NCBI GenBank assembly: GCA_002077045.2
Contig: KZ111158.1
Span: 550,210 to 614,209, forward strand
Direction: 5' to 3'
DNA: 64,000 nt
Source: Rachicladosporium sp. CCFEE 5018
Lineage: Eukaryota; Ascomycota; Dothideomycetes; Cladosporiales; Cladosporiaceae
This document shows positions 1 through 12,255 of the stretch, one piece after another; position 1 is the stretch's first letter, and each line of letters starts with the position of its first letter. The notes under the pieces are model-generated. The model had not been told where the DNA came from, did not search any database, and saw only the letters and a list, made by a program, of their open reading frames with translations. The position numbers and the translations under genes are program-made.

Positions 1-1255
1 AACACGCACCAATCACCTGAAAAAGCAGCAATCCAGCCTTCTTGCGATCCTGAGAAGGGACCATCGTCGAATTCGCCCACTGTCACCGAATGTAGCCAAG
101 CCGGGGACCTTAAGCCTCGAGGAAAAGAATCCCTGTACAAAGGACTTGGATGACTGGATCGCCTTTTGGCACTTTGGATCCCTCTAGCCATCATCGTCGG
201 AATTCTGATAGGCAATTATGTGGACGGTGCGGAAGCGACCCTGCAGAAAGGGAAATTTGTGCAAGTTTCAGTACCGATCGGTAAGCCAACCATGCGCTCG
301 CCTCTGCTAAACGACTCGCTAAATGCAGTGACAGCTGTGATGATATACCCGATCTTGTGCAAAGTGCAGTATGAAACATTGCATCTCGTCTTTCGAAAGC
401 GCGCTATATGGATTCAGCTAGGCTTTCGCATTCTGATGAACTGGATTGTCGCGCCATTCTTACTGCTCGCTCTTTCCTGGGCCTTCCTGCCCGACGAATC
501 AGGCCTGCGCGAAGGTCTCATACTCGTTGGACTGGCTCGTTGCATTGCTATGGTACGTTAGACAAGCTAAATGCGCATGGGTATATGCTACGGGCTTCTA
601 GGTACTTATCTGGACAGGTCTCGCAGGCGCAGACGAAGAATACTGCGCTATTCTTGTCGCTGTCAATTCGATCCTTCAAATGGTGTTGACAGCACCCTTA
701 GCGGTATTTTTCCTGAGAGTCATCTCAGGGTCAACCACAACAATTCAGATTGAGTACGGCGTCGTTGCCACGAGCGTCGGTGTTTTCCTGGGGATACCAC
801 TAGGAGCTGCCATCGTAACACATCTTGCCATTCGCGCAGTAAGCGCAAGTTGGTATCAGAACGTCTTCCTCAAGTGGATCGCACCATGGTCACTCATTGG
901 ACTGTTATACTCCATTTTAGTGCTCTTCGCATCGCAGGGTCGGAAAGTCGTGCACCAGATTGTGTCAGTGGTTCGCGTTGCGCACCGCTCATTGTCTACT
1001 TTCTTCGCTATTTTCTCGTTCACGCTATTTGTGACGCACAAGCTTGGATTTGGATACAAATTGGCGGCGACTCAGACTTTCACCGCTGCAAGCAACAACT
1101 TCGAATTAGCGATCGCTATCGCTGTGGCAACATATGGGCCAAACTCTGATCAGGCGCTGGCTACTATGGTGGGGCCACTTGTTGAGGTGCCGGTGCTGTT
1201 AGCCCTTGTATATTTAGTGAAATGGGTAGCAAGGCGGAGAGAGTGGAAGGACTGA
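1..1255 (+). pseudogene. acr3: ACR3-type arsenite permease, copy 1, nonsense-interrupted and 5' cut by window edge
   Basis: Arsenical-resistance-3 (ACR3/ARR3, BASS-like fold) arsenite efflux permease of the plasma membrane or vacuole. The family pattern is clear: LDRLLALWIP, a basic loop, ARCIAM with the conserved Cys of the fourth membrane segment, and FTAASNNFELAIAIAVATYG near the C terminus. A 49-nt intron at 553-601 (GTACGT...CTAG, GCTAA branch) joins ..ARCIAM to VLIWTGL.. in frame. The codon just before LDRLLALW is TGA (151-153), in frame with the upstream coding sequence; no GT-AG pair removes it while keeping frame and the conserved helix. At 982-1003 a -1/+1 pair of shifts replaces the expected APLIVYF with HRSLSTF. 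The start codon is beyond the window edge here; it is visible in copy 2. Probably a decaying gene, unless UGA is read through. Confidence 0.85.
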
Positions 1256-1513
1256 GCCATCGACGTAACCACCGAATCTCCGTCCAGTATGTCCTCCTCG
1301 TCCATCTTCCGTCCCTTCGCCTTGGAAGTCCCCCGGGTGGCAACAACCTCTCCAGCCCCGTCTGGACGAGGGCTCGCTTGAACAAGAGACGACATGGAGT
1401 AACCCTAAGAGCGCAAGCAAAGCCAGGAAATTTGTGTCAACACCATCCCGCATCATTCCACTCCCTGCAACCGCACTCTTAGCCGAGTGGAAGCCGATCG
1501 AGCTACAAAGCCC
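1256..1513. other. Convergent intergenic spacer
   Basis: This 258-bp stretch lies between the stop codons of the convergent ACR3-like and PCA1-like genes and probably carries both 3' UTRs. No further feature seen. The same sequence recurs at 33600-33857. Confidence 0.6.
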
Positions 1514-4500
1514 TCAGTAGTCTCTACGAAACCACTTCAACTGCAGCGCTACTAGAATAACAGGCAAGACGCTCACAATTTCGCCCAGCCTAGCGTACTG
1601 CGGCGGAATGCGCGCATTCACAAATGCGCCAGCAGCAAATAATATCGCAAAGAGATTGTAGACAAACGACCAAGCAAAGTTCAGAGATACTCGGTGCATA
1701 GCCGCGCGCGAGAGATCTAGCGCTACCAGGACACCAGTCAAGGCAGGACGCAAGAGCACAACATCTGCAGCAGCCTGAGACACATCGCTTCCGCTGCTCA
1801 TGTGCACGCCAACATCGGCGCAAGCCAGTGCGATGGCGTCGTTGGTGCCGTCACTACAGAAGAGGGTGTGGACGCGTTTGTCTGTGGCCAAAGCCGCCAT
1901 GTACTCTTGCTTGTCACCGGGCGTGCATTTGGATCGCACATTTGTGATGGGTACGGCTAGTTCTGCAGCCACGGCATCCGTCGCTCCTGCGTCGTCCCCG
2001 CTGACAATTGAGATGGCAATCTTGCGCTTCTTGAGCTCGGCGAGAACACGTCTGGCTTCCGGGCGAATGCGGTCATGGAGCCCAAACAGCGCTGTAGGTA
2101 CACCTTCGACGGTGACGCCGAAGACAGTGAGTCTAGCATCAAGTAGGCGTCGTGCCTCGGGCAGATTCTGTAGTGAGAGCCAACGTGTATGCCCACAACG
2201 GATCAATTGTCCTCCGTACGTGCCTTCGACTCCTTGGCCGGGAAGGGCCCGCACATTCTCCACTTCAGCAGCTTTGATGCCTTTGCTCACCAAATAAGAC
2301 GAGATTGCCATAGACACCGGGTGCTTACTGTTGCTTGTTAGGCCAAAAACGACAGGTCTAGCAACTAGATTCGCTCCTAGAAGAATCTCTTCTGCGATAC
2401 TGAGCTCGCCTGCCGTAAGCGTACCCGTTTTGTCGAAGACCGCATGGGTAACTTTACGTGCGCTTTCGAGCGCGACGGCTGTTTTGAAAACGACTCCATT
2501 CTTCGAAGCAGCGCCTCCAGCCACGACTGTGACCATAGGTACGCAGAGGCTAATTGCACACGGGCAAGATACGATCAGTACAGTGATGCTATAAGTGATG
2601 GCGGCGACTACCGCCTCGCTGGTGCCCTGATGTCGGACGCGGATGCCCACTACAATCCAGATCACGACAGTCAAGAGTGTAAGCACGAGGATCACGGGCA
2701 CAAATCAGCCAGCAACGATGTCAACCATTTCTTGAGTTTTTGGTTTCTGAAATTTCGCCTCGTCAACCATTGCTGCGATCGTACTGATGGTGTTATTACC
2801 GGGCAGCTTCGTGAGACGAACGACAATGACGCCAGACGTATTAATCGAGCCAGCAATTACTGGAGAGCCAGGGCTTTTGTCGATGGGAAGGGCTTCTCCA
2901 GTAACCATGGACTCATCGACTTCAGTCGCGCCTATAACAATGATGCCATCCGTAGCAATCCGCGAATCGGGTGCCACTTTGAAGTGGTCTCCGTATTGAA
3001 GAAGCCGAGCATCAATCTCTTCGTCGTTACGACCATCAACGTCGCCCAGCGTAGTTGTCTGTACTTGAAGGGATCTGATCGAGACGGACTCGACCGCTTT
3101 CTGCCTGGCAAAGGCGCTGACTAGGCGGCCAAGCATCACCAGCGTCACGAGTAGAGTACTTGTCTCGAAAAACTCTCCAGTTTCCAGAGGATGCCCCATG
3201 ACTAGGTACGCAAAGGCGACGATCGAGAACACGTACGCTGTTGTCGTGCTGAGTACAATCAGAAGGTCCATCTCGATGACTCGCGTGAATATCAGAGCCC
3301 GTAGGGGGCTGGCGTAGAAACGACCCGCAATGAGAACCTGGACGGCAGTCGCAAGTGCAAGTGAAACAGAGCCATAGGCTATGGGTCTTGGTGGAATGGG
3401 AGCCCAAGCTAGCACGAGGACAGGGATGGTAAGAGCAGCGGAGCCAAGAGTGAACCAGGCGGTTTCTCGCACGTGCTTTTGCCCATTTTCGAGGTCTGGG
3501 GATGTCCTGCAAGCAGCGAGCCGCAGTCGAGTGCCGAATATACCTGCTAGCACAGCTCTGGCCCCAACGACGTCTGGGTCGAAAGTGATGCGCAAGACGC
3601 GCTTGTCTACAGCACTTAGTTGTAGGATCCCCTTTGGATAGTCGCGCTCAGCAAAGGCCTTCGCATCGCCGTCAATAAGAACATCCAACTCCTGGCCTTC
3701 GGTGTTTATACGTTTGCAAGAAAATCCAGTGGACTTTTCCACTGCTTTGATGATCTCATCTATAGGACTGGCACTATCGTCGAGGTCGAACTCTGCTTTT
3801 GACACGACAAGACTAGCGCTGAGGTTGTGGACGCCAGGGATGCCGTGTAGTGCTCTGAAGAGCTTGGTTTCACAGCTAGTGCAGGTCAATCCTTCGATGG
3901 ACAGAGACACATGCTGTGCAATCAGACCACCCTTCTCAATATCAGTATCTGTCTTCGTTTGAGCGCCCACTCTGGTCTGCAGGACAGATGGTCGCACTTG
4001 CTCATCACAACAGTCGTTCTCATACGCTGCCTTCGATGGCGCGTCCAGCGTACAGCTGCTGGAAGTGCAGCAAGAAACACCTTTCGCCTTGGCTGCGCAG
4101 GACGTTTCTCCCGCCGTCTCGGCGCGTGATGTTTCGGCGCAGCACTGCTCTTTTTGAGCACTCGTAACTTCCTGATCACATGCCGTACCAGTCCCTCTAA
4201 CACAGCTCTTCTCATCCAAGTCGGTACTTGGCGCGCGCAATAGATTGGTCAAGGAAGAAACTGAACCGGGCCTTGCACGCCCATTCGATCCAGCAAGCCT
4301 TGCTTCCTTGCAGCACGGCTGTAGATTGCGCAGGATCAGCTCTCTGCAAATGCAGCCGACGCTCAGCAGAATACTGGCGAAGTCTTCGCGGGTCTTGCGA
4401 GCATGATCTGCGCAAGCATCCCGTTTCCGCTTGCGGGACAGTGCCCCGGAAGCGGTTGGTGACGGTGCCGGGGTTCCTGGACATTCGTCGCTCTCGCCAC

Positions 4501-4696
4501 ATTCGAGGATACATTGACGATGAGCGATCCTCTGTAGACACGAGTCTACGGACGCCGATTAGTAGTAACCACAAGCCGTGCCGCTAGGGGAAGGTGTACC
4601 GTCACAGCATAGGAGGTCTGCGCCATCACACAAGCGGGAGTCACTGCCATCGCAAACTAGGCAGGGCGATGCGGATTTAACGACAGGCGACGTCAT
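1514..4696 (-). pseudogene. PCA1-type P1B heavy-metal ATPase, copy 1, interrupted by one TGA
   Basis: P1B-type ATPase exporting soft metals (Cu/Cd class); the C terminus (FAWSFVYNLFAILFAAGAF..IPPQYA) is of the yeast Pca1 type. The start is ATG at 4696. Exon 1 (4600-4696) is joined by a 54-nt intron (4546-4599, GTACAC, TACTAAT branch, CGTAG) to exon 2 (1514-4545); the intron removes an in-frame TAA. The predicted product is about 1042 residues: a Cys-rich N terminus with many CC and CxxC pairs (about 1-150), one HMA domain with GLTCTSC (about 254), membrane helices, the TGEA actuator loop (about 579), the CPC motif in VSCPCAISL (about 692), DKTGT phosphorylation site (about 737), SKHPVS, and C-terminal helices. 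Codon 646 is TGA (2705-2707), splitting ..VDIVAG from FVPVILVL.., with no usable splice sites around it. The hinge reads SDGTNDA instead of GDGTNDA. Otherwise the frame is clean. Confidence 0.85.
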
Positions 4697-5723
4697 GATT
4701 GCGCGTGTGTGTGCTTGTGGTCCTGATGTATTGCAAAAGGGAGAGAAGAAGGTCAGGTGTGGATGTTTGTGTTTGTACAGATAAAGCAGGGACTTTAGAC
4801 AGCACACGAATCTGGGGATGTCCTGAGCTCACTTCTCCACCGAAACTCGTGAAATCTCAGATATGACATTAGGTTCAGCCACACTGGTCTTGCCGAAATA
4901 CTGCGAGTCTTGCCAAAAGTATTGATCTCGACAGTGCGGAACACGGCGCTCCCGTCCCCGCGCTCGCAACCCCGACAAATCAGAGATGAATTATCGCGCG
5001 ATATCGGTCAAGCGTGTCAAACAGCCTCAGCTGACGGGGTCTGGGGAACGCCTCTTCAAAAACTCATGAACAAGCATTAATCGTGGCCAACGAGCCGAAA
5101 ATCACGTAGGGTGTTACGCTCTTCACGGTGAACCTACCGAATGTTAAATCAGCCTCGTTAACCTACTTGACCGCCCCTAATTTCGATTGAAGAGCCAAAG
5201 CGATAGTGAGCAGCAGCAATGAATCAATTAAGAGAGCAACGCATGTCGCTAGTTGCAACTTCCTACATCGTCGAACCCGCAAAGAGACGGCTAGATAACA
5301 GGGGAACATGTATAACATATCGATTCATGTGCTGTTGGGGGTATTTGTGACATGGAAGTGCAAAAGTGTCTCGCGACACCGGGTGTTTCTCCTCACAGGG
5401 AGTGACGTTAATGTCTTTTCTCGCGTAACAAGCCACGCCATGAGGATATATATTCTACAGCAACCCACCCACACATGATATGCCAATATGCCATCCCAGT
5501 TCCCATTTCCATGCCCAACAAAACAAAATGGGCTCCCATCTATTGCGTTCCCAGCCCCCACGGCCAGCCCAAAACGCCGTCGCTGAATCGCGATAAGCAT
5601 TTTGTGTGTCTTCGTACAGCCATAATGAAAAAGCGTTGTGTCTCATCTACAAGTCTTCTCCTCGCTCCTCTGTTTCGTTAAGTGGAGATGTGTACCCGCC
5701 TGGGGTATGCGTCGCGTGCTCAA
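4697..5723. other. Intergenic region, copy 1
   Basis: About 1.0 kb between the 5' end of the PCA1-like gene and the 3' end of the kinase gene. It should hold the ATPase promoter and the kinase 3' UTR. Short open frames here have no family resemblance and no coding character. I see no RNA gene or repeat. The same sequence recurs at 37041-38067. Confidence 0.5.
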
Positions 5724-8700
5724 TCACTCCTCCGCAATATCCAACCTCCCCCTCTTCTCCTCTTCACTATCCCTCGTCCTCACCTTCTTCATGGTATTAC
5801 TACTCCCACTCCTCGAGCTCTTCTTCGAAGCGCGCGAAGCGCCCGTGCCGCGACGAGCTTTATGCTGCGCCTCTAGCATTGATGAGATACCTGGATTGCG
5901 CGGGGAGGAGGAGAAGCTAGTCTTGACGGCGGATTTGCGGCGGCGCATGACGAGCCCGCCGTCGCTATCGGAGGAGCTCTCGTAGTCGCTGTCGTCGTTG
6001 TCGCTGGAGACTGCGACTTCAGGTTCGGCGTCGGCGTCGTTGGCGGAGTCGAGGTCGTGCGAGAAGGTGACGTTCTGGCCGAGCGTGGTGTCTGAGTCTG
6101 AGGTGTGTTTCGCGTCGGACACGTCGAGCGGCATCCCTTCTCTGGGGTCGAATGACGAAGCTTCTGAGATGACCGAGGGGATCGAAGGATTCGATATTGA
6201 CATCGACACCGCTGAGCCAAAGTCAGAAGAGCTCGAGACCAGCGAGGGCAGCATGTGGGTACCGGGACCAGTTGGACTCATCTCTGTGGGCGAGGTCGAT
6301 TGCGATAGCTGCATGATGCTCACCCGGCGAGAGTCACCTCTCCGTCGTACCTGATCGTCAGGACTGGGTGGACATGTGCGGACCTCGGAGGCGTTGGGTG
6401 ATCGAGGAGACTCCTGATCCTGGCTACCTTCGCGGATGAGCTTTCGTAGGCGCTCGTCGTCGGCTCGTTGCCATTCTTCTGCTGATGACTCGTTTGGTGC
6501 GCTGCGTGGCACTGTCTTGGTATGCGACTCGCGTGATAGACTCTTGATGAGCCCGCTCATTGAGCGCAGCGATGCTATAGAGGATGTACGGGAGAGTGCG
6601 CCAGCACTAGGCCGTAGTCTTCGAGGCGAGGATACCACAGATGGTGCACGCGAGACATTTGGACTGTTGCGTGCACTGCTTCCCGCGCTGTAAGTCGAGC
6701 CTTCGCGAAGCGCATCGGGCTGATTGACTTGACCAGTGACAGATGCTTGACTGACGGCAAGCGTTGGCCCAGCACGAGCGTCGAGTAAATCAGCCGTTGA
6801 CCGATCTTGTGACCGTCCTCTTCGCTCAGATGTAGGCGATCGAGTGGCAGACTTCTCTCTAAGCGTCTGGAAGATCTGGCGACCTGCGCCACCGAGGAGA
6901 CCACCTAGACCAGATCCACCTGGCGATGTCAATACCATCGGATTTTCGGGCACACCATGAGAAGGGGGATGCTCCGTCTCATCTTCACCGTCACCAAGCT
7001 CGAAATCCGACTGCCTCACAGTACGCATCGACGTATTCGGCGACGTGAGGGTCTTCATCCGTTGTAGCTTCGGCATCATCGCTGGCGATGGCGTACTGCG
7101 GGAGTTGGCGAGCGAGAGAGCCAGGTCTGGCGGCGGAGTGGTCGAGTCGAAGTACCCAAGTTCGTGCCTATGGAGTTCGGGACTCGCGACCACGCTCCTC
7201 GACAGTGGGTGCTCATGGCCCTCCCTAGAGGCCTTGAGGGCACTGAAGATGGACTCGTCGCCTCGCACGCTGCTTCGACGCGCATCTTGACTGATGGTAC
7301 TGCTTGATGAGTGTGCGGAAGGCACAGGCGACACGAGACCAACGCCGGAGCCGCTTCTACCACGGCCACCGAAGAGTCGGTCTACGCCTTTCTTGATGCC
7401 TGAGCGCACGCGTTCAACTAGCGTCAGTGGTACGACGGCTTTGCTGACATCTTCCTTCGAGACCTCGATCTTGGTGCCTTGACTTGGCCGGGTAGGATCA
7501 GTTTCTTCAAGCCACTTCATCAAATTAGGCACATCTGCGACGACCCAAGGATGATGTCGTACTTCCTCGAGGGTAATGCGTTGTCGCGGATCCTTGATTA
7601 GCAGACGGCACAACAGGTCGTGAAGATCATCGTCAATGTCTTCATAGACAAAGTCGAGCTCATGGCGTCTGCCTACCGTAGATGGCGGGAAGGCACGGCC
7701 ATGCGACGATGGCCTGGACGTCGTTTTCCGGTTCAAGGGCTGCAGCCGCCGGCGTGGAATGTAAATCTCTTCATCAGCAATCAGTCGCATCACGACATAC
7801 TCGTTGTCCACGTATGGCGTACGAGCATATAGCATGCAGAAGAGCGTGATGCCGAGTGCCCACACATCGATGGCTTTGGTGACCGGGGGCGGGTCATCGG
7901 TAGCCTCAGTGATGCACAGCTCCGGGGCGAAGAAGGCAGGCGTGCCGACGGTCTTCGCAAGCTCCTTCGCCTCATCGTCGAGATCTCTAGCCTCGCTTTC
8001 GCTGACCTCCTCGCCTGTATCATCTCCATGTAGTGGACGCCCAAGGTAAGACACACCAAAGTCAGAGATCTTGACTCTGTGATCGGTGGTCTGCAGCAGA
8101 TTTGGTGGCTTGATGTCTCGGTGCACGATACCTTGCGAATGTAAGTACTGTAGGCCAAGTAGCGTGTCTCGGAAAGCGACGCGAATATTGGGCATGGTCA
8201 TGCATGGCACGTAGTGTAGCTCGGGGTTGAGATCACTATCCAATACCTCGGCTGCGATTTCGAGCATGTTCGCTGTACTGCCAGTCCGACTTTGCCGGGT
8301 CTTTCCAGTGTTCCCATGTAGGCTGTTGGCCATGCTGGATGTTCGCGATGGCTCGCCCGAGCTGAAGTCGTAGGATCCGTACATAGTGCCCTCAAGGCCC
8401 GTCGGCGGTCCCGGCGTGTGCGTGCCAACCGGTGTCGATGGTGTGACAGTGTGCGGCTCATCGGTCTGATGCTCCTCGGTCAAGCTCGAGAACTCGTCAC
8501 CATGGAGATCCTCCGGATGGGACGGTAAAGGTGAAGGCGCCCGAGACGCTCTTCGCCCAGTCACAACAGATAGCTTCGACAAGTCCATCCGTGTCGGTGC
8601 CGAGTCCGAAGTAGTATGCGAAACCTTTGACATTGTATCATCTTCCGAGTCCTCACTGTCAACCTCACCCTGCATCTCGTTACTCCACACAGCAGGGTTG

Positions 8701-9994
8701 TCAGACGCCTCTTGCCGAATCTTGCGATGTAGCTTGATCTGCGCCCGTTTCTGTCGACGCAGCCGCCTTTGTGCCTCACTCAGCACAGCCTCATCCTCCG
8801 CACTGTACGGCGCATCGTAGCCTTCTCGGCGCTCGCGCTCATAGCGCCGAGCCTCGACGACTGCAATCTCCTGTGGTGCCTCTGCTCTCCATTGAATCTC
8901 ACCTCGCTCGACCCACTCGAGCACAATGTAGACTTTCTTCCTGTTCGGATCGTCAATGACCTCAAGCAAGCCGACGATATTCGGATGCCGTGCCTTTCGC
9001 AAGATAGCAACCTCTTTCTTCACCTTGTCCTCCGCATTGCCAAGCTTGCCTAGGCGCCTTCGCTTAGAATACCGCTCGACAATCTTGATTGCCACGTAGG
9101 TGTTTTGCGAAGTCAGGTCTCGTGCTAGCTTGACCTTGCCGTGTGTGCCTCGACCGAGCTCGTCAATAATCTCGTATTGATTAATGAGCTTTCGGCCGGA
9201 GATGGGATCGACATCGACGTCCACCACATGCGTATCCTTCATAGCCATCTTATGACTCGGGTGTAGGAAGGGACTCGGGTAGGTCCCGGGTGACTCGAGT
9301 GAATCCCAGTCCTCGGCGGCAGTATTATGCACGAAAGGTTGGAACAGTCCTCCACCAGGTGTGACAGCAGGCGAGTTGCCCACCGTCCGCGATCCAGTTT
9401 GGTGTGCAAAGGCAGACGTGAAGGTATGTATCTGCGAGATGCTGTGACCCGTTGACCTCTGCTCCCTAAGCGCAGGTCGGTGGCCACCTCGGTATGGGTA
9501 TTGCACATCCTGAAGCACCGCGAAGGATTGCGCAGGATACGGCTTCCTAGGCATCGACTCTGCTATGGTCTCGAGATTTGCTGTCGCCGGCGTGAAGTCA
9601 TGGTACTATCCGTGCTCTCCATGCTCTTAACAGTCATATCCGAGAGCTCTCTTTGCGTAGTCGGACGCTCAGCGTTCGGTGTCATGAAAGGCTGCGGTGA
9701 CAGGGTTCCGAGTACGTTAGCAGGAGTCGCAGCAGTACTGGAGGGAGAGAAGCGAGTTGTAGCAGGCGAATCGGCCGCAACAGCATGCATGTCCTCGTAC
9801 TGCGCATCTGCCTGAGAGTCGAAGTAGCCGTCCGTAGAGTCACCACCAGTGACAGTCGCAGACGGCGTCAGCAGCTTTACCTGCATCGGGGCCTCTATCC
9901 TTGGCGTCGTGTCCTCGCTGCTATGCGCATCGGCATGGCCGCTGTCGTGCTTGGCCTCCTCCGACCCCTCCATGTCGTAATCGGGTATAGACAT
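5724..9994 (-). pseudogene. CaMKK/Ssp1-like protein kinase, copy 1, frameshifted near N terminus
   Basis: This is the same gene as 38068-42339 but lacks one base between 9595 and 9596, so the 1423-codon frame is split. An N-terminal frame starting at ATG 9994 runs 143 codons to a stop at 9563. The remaining 1276 codons, including the whole kinase domain, lie in the other frame from an ATG at 9554 (MPRKPYPAQ). If the missing base is real, translation from the downstream ATG could still give a kinase lacking about 147 disordered N-terminal residues, because the catalytic domain (GRGTHGKV, HRDIKPPNLL, DFGVS, APEL) is untouched. Given otherwise perfect identity to copy 2, a consensus error in this copy is at least as likely as a mutation. 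Confidence 0.85.
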
Positions 9995-12155
9995 AACTCC
10001 AATGGCCTATTGTACGAGTTCTTCTAGAAGAAACAACAGAAAGCACGCATCAACCGCACATGGTTCGCCTAGACATCGAACCAGAATACTGGGGCGATCG
10101 AGAGTCTGTCAAGGCAGCATTATCATCGTGGTTGAATGGCCGTTACCGAGCTGTCGGAACGTCGGATCCAGAAGTGTAATGACAATGAGTGTGCTGTGAG
10201 GTGTATTCCAGTGGTTCCGGTGTGTATTGGTCAAACCATCAGCGCCTCGCGAAAGCAAATGATCGTTGGTGGGAAGTGGTGGACAAAACGTCAGCAGTGG
10301 GCCGGTGCGCGGTGGAGAGGAGAAGCGTTGACGATCACAAAGATGTGGGCGAGGTTGTGGAGTGCGTGCGGGCACTACGGCTAGATGAGCCACAGAAATT
10401 TGGGGGGGTCAATCACTGCGATTCGCTTGCAAGATTGTGTTGTACATTCATGCTGACCGTCATGGTCGATATTCTGGGGAGATTGATGCAGGAGAGTATA
10501 CTGCGTGCGTTGACACGAGTTATGATCGTGGCCCCGAGAGCTTGAGGCTACTGCGTAATGCAACGACCATCACAGGTTGGCCATCAGACAGAACTCTCGA
10601 GGCAATACTTTCCACTGCCAAGGCATGCACGAATGGTGATCATGGCCAATCATAGAAAGGTTGAGTCGAACACTGCACGCGCGCACAGACAACACTCAAG
10701 GGAAAGGCGTTGCCTGCGAGTGGTGGTACGATCTGGCGGAAGACGGCGGTGGCTTCAGTCCGTTGAGATTGCCTTCAACATGACATTTGGCAGGGTCTCT
10801 GAGCACTCTTCACCACAAGTGGACGATGTGAGCCCTCGTCAATCACTCTAGAGGCACGACTTATCGGTACGTACCCAGCTCCGCGATCATCTTCATTTCA
10901 CTACCCCAGCAATCGCCCGCAGTAGCTCGACACGATGGCGCAAGTGATGCGCACCACGCTCTGCGACGGCTGTGGCGTGAAGGTAGCCGCAAGAAGGGTC
11001 TGCTCGCACGACACCAAACCACCAAACAGTTGCACGCTGTCTACCTCATCTAGATTCCTGTTGGAGTACGACCACGAGGTCTGCCTCGAGTCTTCGAGAG
11101 ACATGTCTCACACGACTCGAAACCCTAGTCCTGCGCTATTGGCTGCTGCATGTCTCTCACAATCAGTGCCACAGAACTGGTGGGGAGACACCCTGCACCG
11201 CGGGCGCTAGAGCTACGGCATGCAGGTTCGCGAGACAATGCAATCAATTTTTGAAGCTGCTTGACAGAAGTCTGAGGAGATGTGGTCCCTGGACCTCACC
11301 AAACTGTATCGAATTATTCAGGCACTCGCGCATGTACATAGGTACGATGGCATATACATCAGGCCTGTACAGTGGAACCAGGATCGGCATACAGCTATTG
11401 TAATATCAGAAGAACGAAACGATACCGATCCACCGTCTCATGCAATGGTGCGCACAGTACTCAGCACGCATCAAAGATCGCCCGCTAGCATGTGAGGAGC
11501 GGAGCTGCTGTGCGACGCCGACGGAAATGCGCCCCGCGTACCAAAGACGATGCTGAAATCGAACGCTGAGAGAGCGATTCTTGAACATGCACCGTGCAGA
11601 TAGCGAGATAGCAGGATAGTAGTACCATTGGCGGTGGTTTCGGGCGTATCATACCGAAGATCTGCGATTTCGTGGTAACAGGACGGTGTGTATCTACTCA
11701 AGTAAGAACATCTATTTGCACACCCAACATGACTAGTTCATGGTTACAGACACTGCATCTGGACTCTGATTGCGTGTGCTATCCTTGGCTGATGGTGGGA
11801 GCCTTGACTCGAGTTTCGGGCCGTCACGGCCAGAACTCCGTCTACATATCATTATACTACCCCAAAGCAGTACTGAGGCGCATGCTAAGCCACTCCGCTG
11901 GCCCAGTAGGCGTCATTATCAGTCCAGCAGACGATCAATTCAGCTGTGCTGACGTCTGATTGAGCGAAGACTGGGCGATCTGAGTGCGCGTGGCTGATGA
12001 AGATAGCACCCAAGGCACGCGCAGCACGGGACATCGTGGCGGTGAATGTACCCTTTCGAGAGGGTTGCGGCTGCTATTTGGCATAGATCGTAAGGCTGTC
12101 ACTGTAACTCTTGCAGTGTCCGCGACGCGCAATCAGCGTCGCGGATTTGACGATC
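9995..12155. other. 2.2 kb gene-poor stretch, copy 1, ending at assembly gap
   Basis: Upstream region of the kinase gene. Open frames up to about 118 codons occur on both strands, but they overlap one another, have no recognisable domain and show no consistent intron signals, so I call no gene. The kinase promoter presumably lies in the first part. A perfect 10-bp inverted repeat lies 10 bases before the gap (listed separately). Confidence 0.5.
12119..12145. repeat. Perfect 10-bp GC-rich hairpin beside the gap
   Basis: The arms TCCGCGACGC (12119-12128) and GCGTCGCGGA (12136-12145) are exact reverse complements separated by a 7-base loop. The hairpin lies 10 bases from the first N. The same hairpin is at 44464-44490 in the uninterrupted copy. 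It could be a fold-back that stopped assembly, or simply chance. Confidence 0.8.
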
Positions 12156-12255
12156 NNNNNNNNNNNNNNNNNNNNNNNNNNNNNNNNNNNNNNNNNNNNN
12201 NNNNNNNNNNNNNNNNNNNNNNNNNNNNNNNNNNNNNNNNNNNNNNNNNNNNNNN
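12156..12255. other. Assembly gap (100 N)
   Basis: Exactly 100 undetermined bases, the conventional length for a gap of unknown size. Sequence to its left is duplication copy 1; sequence to its right is the coding part of a mitochondrial carrier whose downstream part is missing. The join is therefore a scaffold link and not sequence evidence of adjacency. Confidence 0.95.

Larger units (their letters stand above)
1..12155 (+). repeat. Large direct duplication, copy 1 (partial, ends at gap)
   Basis: This block is the same, base for base as far as I could follow it, as 32345-44500. All open frames on both strands correspond with a constant offset of 32344 up to base 9595 and 32345 after it, so the net difference is a single missing base in this copy. 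The left end lies outside the window. The right end is the first N of the assembly gap. It holds the ACR3-like gene (5' truncated by the window edge), the PCA1-like ATPase gene, the kinase gene and the gene-poor stretch upstream of it. Confidence 0.97.

Noticed and set aside
136..187. Candidate intron that would remove the ACR3 TGA (GTACAA...CTCTAG)
   Set aside because: It would shift the reading frame and delete the conserved LDRLLALWIPL helix.
2444..3124. 226-codon plus-strand frame within the ATPase gene (also 34788-35468)
   Set aside because: It is antisense to the conserved P-type ATPase domains, which fully explain the open frame.
4559..4561. In-frame TAA near the N terminus of the PCA1-type ATPase
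   Set aside because: It lies within a 54-nt intron (4546-4599) with proper donor, a TACTAAT branch site that actually contains the TAA, and acceptor; splicing restores the frame. It is therefore not a nonsense mutation.
10935..11210. 91-codon frame with several Cys, considered as a small secreted protein
   Set aside because: It has no signal peptide, no family match, and overlapping frames of equal quality exist on the other strand.
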